Assembly (NCBI RefSeq): GCF_030252185.1
Contig: NZ_CP126970.1
Location: forward strand, 744,001 to 808,000
Source of the DNA: Corynebacterium suedekumii
GTDB lineage: Bacteria; Actinomycetota; Actinomycetes; Mycobacteriales; Mycobacteriaceae
DNA length: 64,000 bases
Direction of reading: 5' to 3'
The first letter of the stretch is position 1, and the number at the start of each line of letters is the position of its first letter. The position numbers were made by a program, and so were the translations under genes. Of this stretch, positions 7,624 to 17,342 are shown in pieces. The notes below the pieces were generated by a model, which saw only the letters and a program-made list of their open reading frames with translations, ran no database searches and had not been told where the DNA came from.

Positions 7624-8574
7624 ATGCTCGACGCGATCATCATCGGGGCCGGCCAGGCGGGCCTGGCCACCGCGTATTACCTGCGCAAGGCGGGGGCGGA
7701 CTTCCTGCTCCTGGACAACCAGGTCGCCCCGGGCGGGTCCTGGCAGCAGATGTGGCCGTCGCTCACCCTCTTCTCCACCCACGAGTTCTCCCACCTGCCC
7801 GGATGGCCCATGCCCCCGTACAACGGTTTCCCGCCGGCCTCCCACGTGGTGGACTACCTCACCCGCTATGAACAGCGCTACGACCTCCCCGTCGAACGCC
7901 CGGTCACCGTGGACACCGTCGAGCCCGAGGGTGACGGTTTCGTGGTCCGGGCGGGGGAGCGGGAGTGGCGGGCCACCCACGTCGTCGCGGCGACGGGCAC
8001 GTGGGCCGCGCCCTTCGTCCCCTCCTACCCGGGGTCGAGGATCGGCGGATTCTGGCACGCGGCGAACTACCCCGGGCCGGAGACGTTCCGGGGCAAGACA
8101 GTCGCGGTGGTCGGCGGGGCGAACTCGGGCGCCCAGATCGCCGCGGAACTCACGCAAGTTGCGGACGTCACCTGGTACACCCGCGGGCAGCCGCGGTGGA
8201 TGCCCGACGACGTCGACGGCCGGGTGCTGTTCCGCCGCAACCGGCAGCGTGCCCTGGCGATCCTGCGCGGCGAGCCGGATCCCGGCGCGGATTCCAGGCT
8301 CGGGGACATCGTCATGGTGCCGGAGGTGCGTGCTGCCCGGGACTCCGGCCGGCTGCGGGCCACCCCGATGTTCACCTCGCTCGACGAGGTCGACGCCGAC
8401 CACCTCATCTGGTGCACCGGCTTCCGCCCGGCATTGGGGCCGGTGCGCGGGCTCCTCGACCACCCCGACGTCCACCTGGTCGGCTACGGCGACTGGACGG
8501 GCCCGGGGTCGGCGACGATCACCGGGGTGGGCCCGTACGCGAAGGAGGCGGCGCGGCGGATCACGGGCGCCTAG
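7624..8574 (+). CDS. FAD-dependent NAD(P)-binding oxidoreductase (CzcO/flavin monooxygenase-like)
   Basis: 316 residues. The FAD-binding GAGQAG (8-13) is at the very N-terminus and a second dinucleotide loop VVGGANSGAQIA appears near residue 160. PGGSW in the first third and CTGFRPALG in the last third are typical of the CzcO/YtmO class of class-B-like flavoproteins. Substrate cannot be predicted; members oxidise N- or S-containing small molecules or act as quinone or metal-resistance reductases. Its TAG stop shares the tetranucleotide CTAG with the stop of the convergent cupin gene. Confidence 0.85.
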   Translation: MLDAIIIGAGQAGLATAYYLRKAGADFLLLDNQVAPGGSWQQMWPSLTLFSTHEFSHLPGWPMPPYNGFPPASHVVDYLTRYEQRYDLPVERPVTVDTVEPEGDGFVVRAGEREWRATHVVAATGTWAAPFVPSYPGSRIGGFWHAANYPGPETFRGKTVAVVGGANSGAQIAAELTQVADVTWYTRGQPRWMPDDVDGRVLFRRNRQRALAILRGEPDPGADSRLGDIVMVPEVRAARDSGRLRATPMFTSLDEVDADHLIWCTGFRPALGPVRGLLDHPDVHLVGYGDWTGPGSATITGVGPYAKEAARRITGA

Positions 8575-8909
8575 GAGTGGGAGTCGGTGCCCTCGATGCC
8601 GGTGACGGTGGTGAGCAGGAAGACGGCGTCCTCCTCGGCGGTGACGGAGTGACGCTGATGGGTCAGTGCCACGAGCTCACCTTCCCCGACGTCGACGACG
8701 TCCTGCCCTGAGACCGTCACCTTGCCGCGGAAGACGAACAGCGAGGCCGCGGGTGGGGAGTTGTGCTCCTGGAGCTTCGTCCCCGACTTCAGGGCGATGA
8801 CCGTCTGGCGAAGCGGGCCGTCGTTGACCAGCAGTTTCGCGGCGCGGCCGTTGTCGGCCCCCTGGGCTTTCTCGAGTAGTTGGCGGACCTTCTCATCAAC
8901 AATGGACAT
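8571..8909 (-). CDS. Small cupin-domain protein
   Basis: 112 residues, a single beta-barrel cupin. The first cupin motif is degenerate (LQEHNSPPAASLFVFRGKV) with one clear His, and the second reads GELVALTHQRHSV, giving only part of the usual His/Glu metal set. Proteins of this size are often quercetinase-like or acetylacetone dioxygenase-like folds, or non-catalytic. ATG 8909 has GAGGAG 5 nt upstream. Function unknown. Confidence 0.75.
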   Translation of the reverse strand: MSIVDEKVRQLLEKAQGADNGRAAKLLVNDGPLRQTVIALKSGTKLQEHNSPPAASLFVFRGKVTVSGQDVVDVGEGELVALTHQRHSVTAEEDAVFLLTTVTGIEGTDSHS

Positions 8910-8966
8910 GGGTTCTCCTCGTCGGTTCGGTTACCCCGAGCCTACCCAGCGAATCAGTGGCACGTG

Positions 8967-9512
8967 TCACAATTGCTGGTTCTCCACGATCTTCGCCGGG
9001 TCCCCGAGGCGTTCGCCGAGGCCGACGAGCACCGCGAAGATCGCGCCGACCACCAGGGCCAGGCGCACCCACACGCCGTGGAACCGGGGGCCGAAGAGGC
9101 GGGCGATCCACGCGCCGAGGAAGCCGCCGAGGGTGTTCATGAGGACGTCGTCAATGTCGGTGTAGCCCAGCGCGAAGAGGAACTGGGCGCATTCGATGGC
9201 CACGCTGAAGCCGAGGCCCGCGAGGGTGGTGAAGAGCAGCGGTCGGGAGGTGCGGAACAGCAGCACGTAGACGACCAGGCCGAAGGGGACGAAGAACGCC
9301 AGGTTACCCAGGTAACCGAAGACGGGGATGAACCAGTTCGTCGTGTCCCCGATCTCCCCGAAGGGGGTCAGCCGCAGTTCGCGGCGGCGGTGGACCTCCG
9401 GGTCCCACAGGTAGCCGATGCGGTAGAAGGACTTCAACGTCGTCAGGGTGATCATGACGGCGCTGTAGATCAGCAGGGCGGCCACGGTGAGGGCTCGGGA
9501 GGGGCGGAACAT
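8967..9512 (-). CDS. VanZ-family membrane protein
   Basis: 181 residues, about four to five membrane helices, with the VanZ-like core NLAFFVPFGLVVYVLL, SVAIECAQFLFALG and DIDDVLMNTLGGFLGAW (acidic residues and the NxxGxxxG turn conserved). VanZ-type proteins are associated with glycopeptide resistance and polysaccharide export, but most have no assigned role. ATG 9512 sits 7 nt after TATCGT on the reverse strand (leaderless); GTG 9521 would be an alternative start. Confidence 0.8.
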   Translation of the reverse strand: MFRPSRALTVAALLIYSAVMITLTTLKSFYRIGYLWDPEVHRRRELRLTPFGEIGDTTNWFIPVFGYLGNLAFFVPFGLVVYVLLFRTSRPLLFTTLAGLGFSVAIECAQFLFALGYTDIDDVLMNTLGGFLGAWIARLFGPRFHGVWVRLALVVGAIFAVLVGLGERLGDPAKIVENQQL

Positions 9513-9519
9513 GCGGACC

Positions 9520-9525
9520 ACGATA
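9520..9525 (-). promoter_or_regulatory. -10 hexamer for vanZ-like gene
   Basis: Reverse-strand TATCGT followed by 7 nt and ATG 9512; no Shine-Dalgarno, so this decides the start. Confidence 0.4.
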
Positions 9526-9543
9526 CCGACGGGCGGGCGTCGC

Positions 9544-9556
9544 TAGGCTGGGGCGC
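9544..9556 (+). promoter_or_regulatory. -10 hexamer of a leaderless acuI-like transcript
   Basis: TAGGCT (9544-9549), then 7 nt, then ATG 9557. Confidence 0.5.
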
Positions 9557-10561
9557 ATGACCACGCCGCACCCCGCCCACCGTGCCCTCATCGTGGAGAA
9601 GACCGACGACGGCACGCACGCCCGCATCGTCACCGGATCCGAGGACTTGCTCGGCGACGGTGATGTCCTCATCGACGTCACCCACTCCAGCATCAACTAC
9701 AAGGACGCCATGGCGCTGGCCGGCGACCCCGGGGTGGCACGCACCTTCCCGCTGGTCCCGGGTATCGACGCCGTGGGGGTCGTCGTCGAGTCCGACTCCG
9801 AACGCTTCGCCCCGGGCGACCGGGTCATCGTCAACGGGGCCGGCCTCGGCGAGTTCCGCCACGGCGGCTGCGCCACCCGCCTGCGGGTCGACGCCGCCTC
9901 CACCATCGTCCTGCCCGACTCCATGAGCTCCCGGCACGCCGCCGCCCTGGGCACCGCCGGGTTCACCGCCTCTCTCGCGGTGGCGGCGCTGGGGAAGTAC
10001 GGCATCCATCCCGGGGAGGACATCCTGGTCACCGGGTCGACGGGCGGGGTCGGGTCCATCGCCATCCACCTGCTCTCCCAGGCCGGGTACCGCGTCACCG
10101 CCGCGACCGGGCGGGTCGAGGAGTTCGGCGACAACCTCCGTCGGCTCGGCGCCTGGGAGGTCATCGACCGGGCGGAACTGTCCAGCCCCGGTAAACCGCT
10201 GCAGAAGACGCGTTTCGATGGCGTCGTCGACGGCCTCGGCTCCCACACCCTGGTCAACGCCATCGCGATGACCCGGCGCTGCGGCGTGATCACCAGCTAC
10301 GGCCTGGCCCAGGGACCGGACCTGCCGGGCACCGTCCTGCCGTTCATCCTCCGCGCGGTCAACCTCGTGGGCATCAACTCCGTCGACGCGGACCTCTCCG
10401 AGCGCATCGACCGCTGGCGCGACCTCGACGAGCACGTTGACCGCTCCGTCCTCGACCGGCTGACCAGCACCATCACCCTCGACGAGGTGATAGACGCCGG
10501 CCGTGAACAGCTGACCGGCAACCGCAGCGGACGGACCGTCGTGGAACTGGGCGACCGATAA
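9557..10561 (+). CDS. acuI: MDR-family quinone/acrylyl-CoA reductase-like protein
   Basis: 334 residues, zinc-free medium-chain reductase. The NADPH loop is TGSTGGVGSIAIHLL; the family motifs HSSINYKDAMALAG and PLVPGIDAVGVV match the YhdH/AcuI subgroup, which reduces acrylyl-CoA to propionyl-CoA with NADPH. Substrate within the subgroup cannot be proved from sequence. Monocistronic between the divergent vanZ-like gene and tspO, each with its own leaderless -10. Confidence 0.8.
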   Translation: MTTPHPAHRALIVEKTDDGTHARIVTGSEDLLGDGDVLIDVTHSSINYKDAMALAGDPGVARTFPLVPGIDAVGVVVESDSERFAPGDRVIVNGAGLGEFRHGGCATRLRVDAASTIVLPDSMSSRHAAALGTAGFTASLAVAALGKYGIHPGEDILVTGSTGGVGSIAIHLLSQAGYRVTAATGRVEEFGDNLRRLGAWEVIDRAELSSPGKPLQKTRFDGVVDGLGSHTLVNAIAMTRRCGVITSYGLAQGPDLPGTVLPFILRAVNLVGINSVDADLSERIDRWRDLDEHVDRSVLDRLTSTITLDEVIDAGREQLTGNRSGRTVVELGDR

Positions 10562-10590
10562 CCCGGCCTGCATGATTGGCCGGACCTGCC

Positions 10591-10603
10591 TAGGCTGGGT
10601 GGC
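10591..10603 (+). promoter_or_regulatory. -10 hexamer of a leaderless tspO transcript
   Basis: TAGGCT (10591-10596), then 7 nt, then ATG 10604. Confidence 0.5.
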
Positions 10604-11092
10604 ATGACCTCACAGAATCGCTCCCGCATCATCGGTGCGACGTCCGCGGCCGTCCTCGGCAACGCGGTCGTGGGCACCCTGGCCACCGACACCTCCTCCT
10701 GGTGGTACCGCACCCTGAAGAAGCCCGCCATCCAACCACCCACGTGGGTGTTCCCGGCCGCGTGGACGCTGCTCTACGTGGACACCGCCGCAGTGGTCGG
10801 CCAGAGCCTGGCCGACCTCGACGAACGGGGTGACACGGAGGAGTACGAGGCGCTGAAGAAGGCCCTCGGCATCAACATCATGCTCAACGCCGGCTGGAGT
10901 GCGCTGTTCTTCCGGGGGAAGAAGCCCGGCCTGGCCACCCTCGAGGCCGGGGCGCTCGCCGCCTCCACCGCCGACCTGGTCCGTCGCAGCCGGGCGGTCA
11001 ACCGGAATCGGGGCACCTGGCTGGCGCCCTACGCGGCCTGGACCGCCTTCGCCACCGTTCTCACCGGCGCGATCTGGTGGCAGAATCGTTAG
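10604..11092 (+). CDS. tspO: TspO/MBR-family membrane protein
   Basis: 162 residues, five membrane helices. Family motifs: WYRTLKKPAIQPPTWVFPAAWTLLY near residues 34-58 (the conserved W-Y-x-x-L-x-K-P-x-x-x-P-P), NAGWSALFF and APYAAWTAFATVL. TspO binds tetrapyrroles and cholesterol-like ligands and is linked to porphyrin handling and stress. It lacks a ribosome site and is probably leaderless. Its last 32 bp overlap the 3' end of the convergent ThDP enzyme gene. Confidence 0.85.
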   Translation: MTSQNRSRIIGATSAAVLGNAVVGTLATDTSSWWYRTLKKPAIQPPTWVFPAAWTLLYVDTAAVVGQSLADLDERGDTEEYEALKKALGINIMLNAGWSALFFRGKKPGLATLEAGALAASTADLVRRSRAVNRNRGTWLAPYAAWTAFATVLTGAIWWQNR

Positions 11093-12659
11093 CCACCCGG
11101 CGCAGGAACGGCGCCACCACCTCCCGGGAGACGCGGCAGTCGAGCACGAGGGTGCCGTCCCGGTGATCACGCAGACTCTCCAGGTCATCGAGGGTGCGGA
11201 CCACCTGCGACCGCGCCCCCAGTGACCCGAGCAGGGCGGCGAAGTCGACCTCGGGGATGAGCATCGCCGCCGGGTCCACCCCGCGGGTGGCGTACTGGTG
11301 GATCTCGGCGCCGTAGGCGGCGTCGTTGACCACCACGATGACGCACCGCCCGCCCGTGTCCCGGACCACCCGGAGGAGGCTCTCCGCGTCCGCGAGCCCC
11401 ATGAGGCCACCGCCGTCGCCGGTGACCAGCACGGTGGTGCACCCCGCCGCCGCTGCCGCGACGCCGACGGCGGAGGGGAATCCCAGGCCGATGGAGCGGA
11501 ACGCCGTGCCCACGAGGATGAGGTGCTCGGGCCCGGGTACCGACAGGTAAGTGCAGGGCCAGGCGAGGAAGTGGCCGCCGTCGGTGACCACGATACGGTC
11601 CGGCGGCAGCAGCGCGTCCAGCCGGGTGAACAGGCTGCGCGGGTCGAGTCGCCCGTCCGGGGCGAGCGGATCTCCGGCCGGGTGGCCCACCACCGGTTCG
11701 GGGGTGGGATCCCGGTCGACCCCCGCCAGCGCCGACAGCAGCGCCCGGCACACCACCCCGGCATCACCGCGCAGGAACAGATCGACCCGCGGGTGCGTCG
11801 GCCCGTCACGGCGGTCGACCTGGATGACGCGGGCGTGTCGGCCGAAGGCCGCCCCGTGGGCCATGGTGAAGTCGTTGAGGCCCGCCCCGGCGACGAGGAC
11901 GACGTCCGCCGCCGCAATCGCCGCCGCCCCGCCGGGGGAGGCGAAGCCACCGCAGATTCCCAGGTCACGGACTCCATCGACCCCGCGGAAGAACCCGGTG
12001 GCCGGGGCGGTGGTGGCCACGTCGGCACCGAGACGTCGCGCAAGAGCAGTCAGCGAATCATCCGCACCCCGGCCGGCGAGCACGAGTGGGGACTCCGCCT
12101 GCGCGAGCAGCCGGGCGGCCTCGCGCACGTCCGGCCCCGGATGATCCTCCGGGGCGGGCGCCGGCTCCTCCGACGACACGGTGGGCAGCTCCGCCTGGTC
12201 GTCGGGGAGCAACAGCACCACGGGGCCGTCCGCCACGGCGTCCAGGGCCTGCCGGGTCACCGTCGCGGCATCGGCGGCGGTGGCCGCGAACACCTGCGCG
12301 CCGCAGGCCCGGGCCATTCCCATCTGGTCGACGTCGAAGTCACGGAGCCCGGAGGTGGGCGGGCCACCGGCGACGAGCAGCAGGGGAGTGCGCGCCAGGG
12401 CGGCCTCGGCCAGCGGGGTCAGGGCGTTGGTGAAGCCGGGGCCGTAGGTGGTGGTGGCCACGGCGAGGCGCCGGGAGGCGCGACCGTAGGCGTCCGCGGC
12501 GGCGACGGTCGCGGCCTCGTGGCGGACGGGGACCACGGCGATGCCGGCGGTGGGGAGGGCGTCGATAAGCCAGGCATTGCCGTTGCCCATGAGGGCGAAG
12601 GCGGTGTCCACCCGGGTGCCCAGCATCGTGGCGACGACCCGGGACACCGACCCCGGCAT
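11061..12659 (-). CDS. Thiamine-diphosphate-dependent enzyme (acetolactate synthase/decarboxylase-like)
   Basis: 532 residues with the three-domain ThDP decarboxylase layout. The PYR domain carries the activating Glu48 (VRHEAATVAAADAYGR); the PP domain has GDGGGLMGLADAE followed about 28 residues later by VVVNDAAYGAE, the Mg/ThDP motif with ND in place of the usual NN. There is no FAD-specific signature that would make it IlvB, and no small subunit nearby. Benzoylformate, phenylpyruvate or oxalyl-type decarboxylase activity is possible. It starts 4 nt after the leuS stop, so it is co-transcribed with leuS. Confidence 0.8.
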   Translation of the reverse strand: MPGSVSRVVATMLGTRVDTAFALMGNGNAWLIDALPTAGIAVVPVRHEAATVAAADAYGRASRRLAVATTTYGPGFTNALTPLAEAALARTPLLLVAGGPPTSGLRDFDVDQMGMARACGAQVFAATAADAATVTRQALDAVADGPVVLLLPDDQAELPTVSSEEPAPAPEDHPGPDVREAARLLAQAESPLVLAGRGADDSLTALARRLGADVATTAPATGFFRGVDGVRDLGICGGFASPGGAAAIAAADVVLVAGAGLNDFTMAHGAAFGRHARVIQVDRRDGPTHPRVDLFLRGDAGVVCRALLSALAGVDRDPTPEPVVGHPAGDPLAPDGRLDPRSLFTRLDALLPPDRIVVTDGGHFLAWPCTYLSVPGPEHLILVGTAFRSIGLGFPSAVGVAAAAAGCTTVLVTGDGGGLMGLADAESLLRVVRDTGGRCVIVVVNDAAYGAEIHQYATRGVDPAAMLIPEVDFAALLGSLGARSQVVRTLDDLESLRDHRDGTLVLDCRVSREVVAPFLRRVANDSATRSRR

Positions 12660-12663
12660 GGGG

Positions 12664-15501
12664 CTACTTCACCACCAGGTTCACCATGCGGCCCGGGACG
12701 ACGATCTGCTTGACCAGGTTCTTGCCCTCGAGGTGGGACTGGACGGCCGACTCGGCGAGGACCTTGTCCAGGACGGCGTCCTGGGCGGCGTCGGCCGGGA
12801 CCATGACGCGCGCGCGGACCTTGCCGTTGATCTGGACGGGCAGCTCGACCTCGTCGTCGACCAGCCACTGCTCCTCGGCGACCGGGAAGTCGACGAACGC
12901 GACGGTGTCGGTGTGGCCGAGCCGCTTCCACAGCTCCTCCGCGATGTGCGGGGCGACCGGGGCGACCATGACCACCAGCGGCTCGACGGCCGCGGCGGGG
13001 ATGGTGTCCGGGTAGGTCTTGGTCAGGTAGTTGACGTACTCGATGAGCTTGGCCACGACGGTGTTGACCCGCAGGTGGGTGTAGTCGTCGCGCACGCCGT
13101 CGATGGTGCGGTGCAGCTGCTTCTTGTCCTCGTCAGTAAGGGCGGCGTCGGTGGTGAGCACGTCGCCGGTGGATTCGTCGACGATGAGACGCCACATTCG
13201 CTGAAGGAAACGCTGCGCGCCGACGACGTCCTTCGTCGCCCAGGGGCGGGAGGTGTCGAGCGGGCCCATGGACATCTCGTAGACGCGGAGGGTGTCAGCG
13301 CCGTAGTTGTCGCAGATGTCGTCCGGGGCGACGGCGTTCTTCAGGGACTTGCCCATCTTGCCGTACTCCTGGGTGACCTCCTCGTCGCCGTGGAAGAACC
13401 GGCCGTCGCGCTCCTCGACCTCCTCCGCCGGGACGTACACGCCGCGGGCGTCGGTGTAGGCGTAGGCCTGGATGTAGCCCTGGTTGTACAGGCGACGGTA
13501 GGGCTCGACGGAGGTGACGTGGCCGAGGTCGAAGAGGACCTTGTGCCAGAACCGGGAGTAGAGCAGGTGCAGCACGGCGTGCTCGACGCCGCCGACGTAG
13601 AGGTCGACGCCGCCGCAGTCGCCGTCGAACTGCGGGCCCGTCCAGTAGCGCTCGTTCTCGATGTCCACGAGCGCGTCATCGTTGGTTGGGTCGATGTAGC
13701 GCAGCTGGTACCAGGAGGAACCGGCCCACTGCGGCATGACGTTGGTGTCGCGGGTGTACTTCTTCGGGCCGTCACCCAGGTCGAGTTCGACCTCCACCCA
13801 CTCGCGGGCCTTGGCCAGTGGGGGCTGCGGCTCGGAGTCGGCGTCGTCCGGGTCGAAGGAGACGGGCTTGTAGTCCTCCACCTCGGGCAGCTCGATGGGC
13901 AGCATCGACTCGGGCAGCGCGTGCGCCAGGCCGTCGGCGTCGTAGACGACGGGGAAGGGCTCGCCCCAGTAGCGCTGGCGGGCGAACAGCCAGTCGCGCA
14001 GCTTGTACTGGATCTTCTCCTCGCCCTTACCTTCGGCGGTGAGCCAGGCGATGGTCTTCTCGATGGCCTCGGCCTTGTTCAGGCCGTTGATGTCCAGGCC
14101 CTGCCCGCTGGCGGAGTTGACCAGCACCCCGTCACCGGTCCACGCCTCCTCGGCGATGTTGCCGCCGGAGACGACCTCGACAATGGGCAGGCCGAAGGCG
14201 GTGGCGAACTCGTGGTCGCGGGTGTCGTGCGCCGGGACGGCCATGATGGCGCCGGTGCCGTAGCCGGTGAGGACGTAGTCGGCGATGAAGACCGGGATCT
14301 GCGCGCCGTTGACCGGGTTGGTGGCCCAGGTACCGAGGAAGACGCCGGTCTTGTCCTTGTTCTCCTGGCGCTCCAGGTCGGACTTCGCGGCGATGGCGGC
14401 ACGGTAGGCGGCGACGGCCTCGGCCGGGGTGGCCTGCCCGTTGGTCCACCGCTCATCGGTGCCGGCGGGGTAGGCGTCGGCCACGAGGGTGTCGACAAGC
14501 TCGTGCTCCGGCGCCAGCACCATGTAGGTGGCGCCGAACAGGGTGTCGGGGCGGGTGGTGAACACGCGGATGTCATGGCCCTGCGCGTTGAAGTCGACCT
14601 CCGCGCCGCGGGAACGACCGATCCAGTTGCGCTGCATCGACTTGACCTTCTCCGGCCAGTCCAGCAGGTCCAGATCGTCGATGAGGCGGTCGGAGTAGGC
14701 GGTGATCCGCATCATCCACTGCGACAGCTGCTTACGGAACACCGGGAAGTTGCCGCGCTCGGAACGCCCGTCGGCGGTGACCTCCTCGTTCGCCAGCACC
14801 GTGCCCAGGCCGGGGCACCAGTTGACCATGGAGTTCGAGCGGTACACCAGGCGGTACTCGTCCACCGCCTGCTGCTTCTCGACGTCCCCGAGCTCCCCGT
14901 AGGCACGCCCGTCCGGCGTCGGCAGTTCACCGGACTCGAGCAGGGGAATGAGCTCCGCGATGGGGCGGGCCTTCTGCTGCTGCGTGTCGAACCAGGAGTT
15001 GTAGATCTGCAGGAAGATCCACTGCGTCCAGCGGTAGTACTCCGGATCCGTGGTGGCCACGGAACGGCGCTGGTCATGGCCCAGGCCGAGTGCGCCGAGC
15101 TGACGACGCATGTTCTCGATGTTGGCCATTGTCGTCGTCCGCGGGTGCGTGCCCGTCTGGATGGCGTACTGCTCCGCCGGCAGACCGAATGCGTCATACC
15201 CCAGGGTGTGCAGCACGTTCTTGCCCAGCATGCGGTTGTAGCGGGCGTAGACGTCGGTGGCGATGTAGCCCAGCGGGTGGCCGACGTGCAGGCCCGCGCC
15301 CGAGGGGTAGGGGAACATGTCCTGGACGAAGAGCTTGTCCTCCGGCAGCTTCTCGCCGTCCGCCGGGGCGAGATCGCCGACGGGGTTCGGCGCATTGAAG
15401 GTGCCGTTGTCGGTCCAGTACTGCTGCCAGGCCTGCTCGATCTGGTTCGCGAGCTGCGGCGTATACCGGAACGCGGGAGTGGAGTCGCTCGGGTTCGTCA
15501 T
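12664..15501 (-). CDS. leuS: Leucyl-tRNA synthetase
   Basis: 945 residues, class I aminoacyl-tRNA synthetase charging tRNA-Leu. HIGH motif as [12 protein letters not shown] (HVGH at 72-75), a full CP1 editing domain ([20 protein letters not shown] and [12 protein letters not shown]), KMSKS-type loop as [12 protein letters not shown], and the C-terminal anticodon-binding and tRNA-contact domains. No T-box is present upstream. On the reverse strand TACACT precedes ATG 15501 by 8 nt, suggesting a leaderless message. Confidence 0.97.
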   Translation of the reverse strand: MTNPSDSTPAFRYTPQLANQIEQAWQQYWTDNGTFNAPNPVGDLAPADGEKLPEDKLFVQDMFPYPSGAGLHVGHPLGYIATDVYARYNRMLGKNVLHTLGYDAFGLPAEQYAIQTGTHPRTTTMANIENMRRQLGALGLGHDQRRSVATTDPEYYRWTQWIFLQIYNSWFDTQQQKARPIAELIPLLESGELPTPDGRAYGELGDVEKQQAVDEYRLVYRSNSMVNWCPGLGTVLANEEVTADGRSERGNFPVFRKQLSQWMMRITAYSDRLIDDLDLLDWPEKVKSMQRNWIGRSRGAEVDFNAQGHDIRVFTTRPDTLFGATYMVLAPEHELVDTLVADAYPAGTDERWTNGQATPAEAVAAYRAAIAAKSDLERQENKDKTGVFLGTWATNPVNGAQIPVFIADYVLTGYGTGAIMAVPAHDTRDHEFATAFGLPIVEVVSGGNIAEEAWTGDGVLVNSASGQGLDINGLNKAEAIEKTIAWLTAEGKGEEKIQYKLRDWLFARQRYWGEPFPVVYDADGLAHALPESMLPIELPEVEDYKPVSFDPDDADSEPQPPLAKAREWVEVELDLGDGPKKYTRDTNVMPQWAGSSWYQLRYIDPTNDDALVDIENERYWTGPQFDGDCGGVDLYVGGVEHAVLHLLYSRFWHKVLFDLGHVTSVEPYRRLYNQGYIQAYAYTDARGVYVPAEEVEERDGRFFHGDEEVTQEYGKMGKSLKNAVAPDDICDNYGADTLRVYEMSMGPLDTSRPWATKDVVGAQRFLQRMWRLIVDESTGDVLTTDAALTDEDKKQLHRTIDGVRDDYTHLRVNTVVAKLIEYVNYLTKTYPDTIPAAAVEPLVVMVAPVAPHIAEELWKRLGHTDTVAFVDFPVAEEQWLVDDEVELPVQINGKVRARVMVPADAAQDAVLDKVLAESAVQSHLEGKNLVKQIVVPGRMVNLVVK

Positions 15502-15549
15502 GGTTACGCAGTGTAGTAGGCGCTGTCCCGCGCACGCGGGTCAGGCGCG

Positions 15550-16239
15550 TCACGCGCCGGACGGTTGCGGGCGTTCCTCCGCACTCTCCCGGACATAGGG
15601 GTTGTACAGATCATTGAGGCAGGCACGGATCCGGGCGACGCCGAAGAAGGCGGCGAGGATCACCCACAACACGGACGGCCAGATGACCAGCCGTTCCAGC
15701 AGGCCACCGAACTCGCGGGCGCCGAGCGACATGGTGAACCACACGCCCGCGGTCAGCCCGACGGCCCCGATGACGAAACCCAGCCGGGCCACCCACCCCC
15801 GCAGCTGGCCGGAGCCGACGAGCACGGCCACCGGCCACGTGATGAACAGCGGCAGGGTGACGAAGCTGTGCCACTCGCGGCTGACATCGATGGGGATGAG
15901 ACCCGACAGGGTGGTGCTCACACCGGTGATCACCCACATGAGTCCGGCCCAGCCGGTGAATCCGGCGATGCGGCGGCCGGCGACGGAGATCCCGAGCATG
16001 GCCAGGCCCGCGAGCACCAGGGCGGTGTTGACCCACACGTGAGCGGGGGAGCACACGTCGAAGATGCCGACGGGATAGACCAGCGAGGTGCACGTCGTGG
16101 CGCCGAGGGCGCCGATCGTGTTGTGTACCCAGTCATAGGGCGGGCTGAACTGCGCAGCGGCGATGAACTCACCACCGATGACCAGGGTGAGGATCAGCGA
16201 GAAGCAGCAGAGGGCGATCCGCCCACCTGTCCATTTCAT
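15550..16239 (-). CDS. DUF998-family integral membrane protein
   Basis: 229 residues with six predicted membrane helices. Features of DUF998: a first helix followed by SPPYDWVHNTIGALG, a central GWAGLMWVITGVSTTLSGLIPID turn, and REWHSF before helix five. No function is established for the family. It ends with a charged tail (RESAEERPQPSG). Divergent from the MOSC gene. Confidence 0.75.
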   Translation of the reverse strand: MKWTGGRIALCCFSLILTLVIGGEFIAAAQFSPPYDWVHNTIGALGATTCTSLVYPVGIFDVCSPAHVWVNTALVLAGLAMLGISVAGRRIAGFTGWAGLMWVITGVSTTLSGLIPIDVSREWHSFVTLPLFITWPVAVLVGSGQLRGWVARLGFVIGAVGLTAGVWFTMSLGAREFGGLLERLVIWPSVLWVILAAFFGVARIRACLNDLYNPYVRESAEERPQPSGA

Positions 16240-16304
16240 ATGAGTCCGGCCTTAGTTGTTTGTATAACAAATCAATTTTCGCATACCCTACGCCATTCCC
16301 GCAC

Positions 16305-16317
16305 TAATCTCGGGCGT
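16305..16317 (+). promoter_or_regulatory. -10 hexamer of a leaderless MOSC-gene transcript
   Basis: TAATCT (16305-16310), then 7 nt, then ATG 16318; the ORF is open further upstream but has no other credible start. Confidence 0.5.
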
Positions 16318-16965
16318 ATGAGTCAGATTGTGTCCTCGACCAACGTCGCCGTCCCCCGGACCGACCCCGGTGGGGCGGACCGGATCAGCGGCATCGACAA
16401 GCAACCCGCACCGTTCATCGAGGTCAGCGCCCCGGGACCGGACTACGGCGACGGATCTGGCGTCGCCGACGACACCGTCGGGGATGACGCACATCACGGC
16501 GGCGCGCAGAAGGCCGTCTACGCGTTCTCCCGCGAGGAGCTCGACTTCTGGGAGCATGACCTCCACCGCGGCCTGCCCGACGGCACCTTCGGCGAGAACC
16601 TCACCACCACCGGCATCGACCTGGAACGCCTGCTGGTCAACCAACGCATCCGCGTCGGCACGGCCGAGCTCGAGGTCTCCGTCGTCCGCCACCCCTGCCG
16701 CACGTTCGCGGCCTGGCTCGGTGAACGCGGCTGGGTGCGCCGCTTCTCCGACCGCGGCCGCTGCGGCACCTACCTCCGGGTCACCGTCCCCGGCCGCATC
16801 ACGCCCGGCGACGAGCTCACGCTTGTCGACGCCCCCGCCCACGACATCGACATCCTCACCGCCTTCCGCGCCGCACAGGGTGACAAGGCCGCGGCCCGCC
16901 GCGTCGTCGACGCCGGCTGCCTGCCGGAGATGTACCACCGGCGCCTGGTGGCGCTGCTGCGGTGA
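16318..16965 (+). CDS. MOSC-domain protein (YiiM-like)
   Basis: 215 residues, a stand-alone MOSC (molybdenum cofactor sulfurase C-terminal) domain. Landmarks: KQPAPFIEV at the start, DDAHHGGAQKAVYAF, GTFGENLTT, and the conserved cysteine in VRHPCRTFAAWLG that ligates the cofactor. YiiM-type members reduce N-hydroxylated bases such as 6-hydroxylaminopurine using Moco. The C-terminal helices (GDKAAARRVVDAGCLPEMYHRR) are the usual YiiM extension shape. Substrate is inferred from the family only. Confidence 0.85.
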   Translation: MSQIVSSTNVAVPRTDPGGADRISGIDKQPAPFIEVSAPGPDYGDGSGVADDTVGDDAHHGGAQKAVYAFSREELDFWEHDLHRGLPDGTFGENLTTTGIDLERLLVNQRIRVGTAELEVSVVRHPCRTFAAWLGERGWVRRFSDRGRCGTYLRVTVPGRITPGDELTLVDAPAHDIDILTAFRAAQGDKAAARRVVDAGCLPEMYHRRLVALLR

Positions 16966-16973
16966 GCGGGGCC

Positions 16974-16985
16974 TAGGGTGGAGCC
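16974..16985 (+). promoter_or_regulatory. -10 hexamer of a leaderless DUF454 transcript
   Basis: TAGGGT (16974-16979), then 6 nt, then ATG 16986. Confidence 0.45.
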
Positions 16986-17342
16986 ATGCTCCGCCCCCTG
17001 CTCATCGCCGTCGGGTCGATCAGCCTCGCCCTCGGCGTCGTGGGGATCGTGCTGCCCCTGGTGCCGACCACCCCGTTCCTGCTGCTCGCGGCCGCCTGCT
17101 TCGCGCGCAGCTCCGGCCGGTTGCATGACTACCTGGTGGGCCACAGGGTGCTGGGCACCTACATCTCCAACTACTACGAGAAGGCGATGACCCGGAAAGA
17201 CAAGGCGCGCACCCTCACCGTCCTGTGGGTGGGCATCGGGTTGTCGGTGTGGCTCATCGGCGAGCCCATCCCCGCGATCATCCTGCCCCTCATCGCCCTC
17301 GCGGTGACCATCCACATCCTGCGGCTCAGTCCCCGAGGCTGA
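16986..17342 (+). CDS. DUF454 (YbaN-like) inner-membrane protein
   Basis: 118 residues. The family signature GIVLPLVPTTPFLLLAAACFARSS (a membrane helix with PLLPTTPF) is present, followed by YLVGHRVLGTYI, a short basic loop (KAMTRKDKAR) and two more helices. Function is unknown across the family. Its 3' end overlaps the convergent Rieske gene by 17 bp. Confidence 0.85.
   Translation: MLRPLLIAVGSISLALGVVGIVLPLVPTTPFLLLAAACFARSSGRLHDYLVGHRVLGTYISNYYEKAMTRKDKARTLTVLWVGIGLSVWLIGEPIPAIILPLIALAVTIHILRLSPRG

Noticed and set aside
12541..15516. Long plus-strand open frame antisense to leuS
   Set aside because: Shadow of leuS codon bias; no recognisable motifs.
15502..15549. T-box riboswitch upstream of leuS
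   Set aside because: Only 48 bp separate leuS from the neighbouring gene end and no T-box core is visible; leuS looks leaderless.
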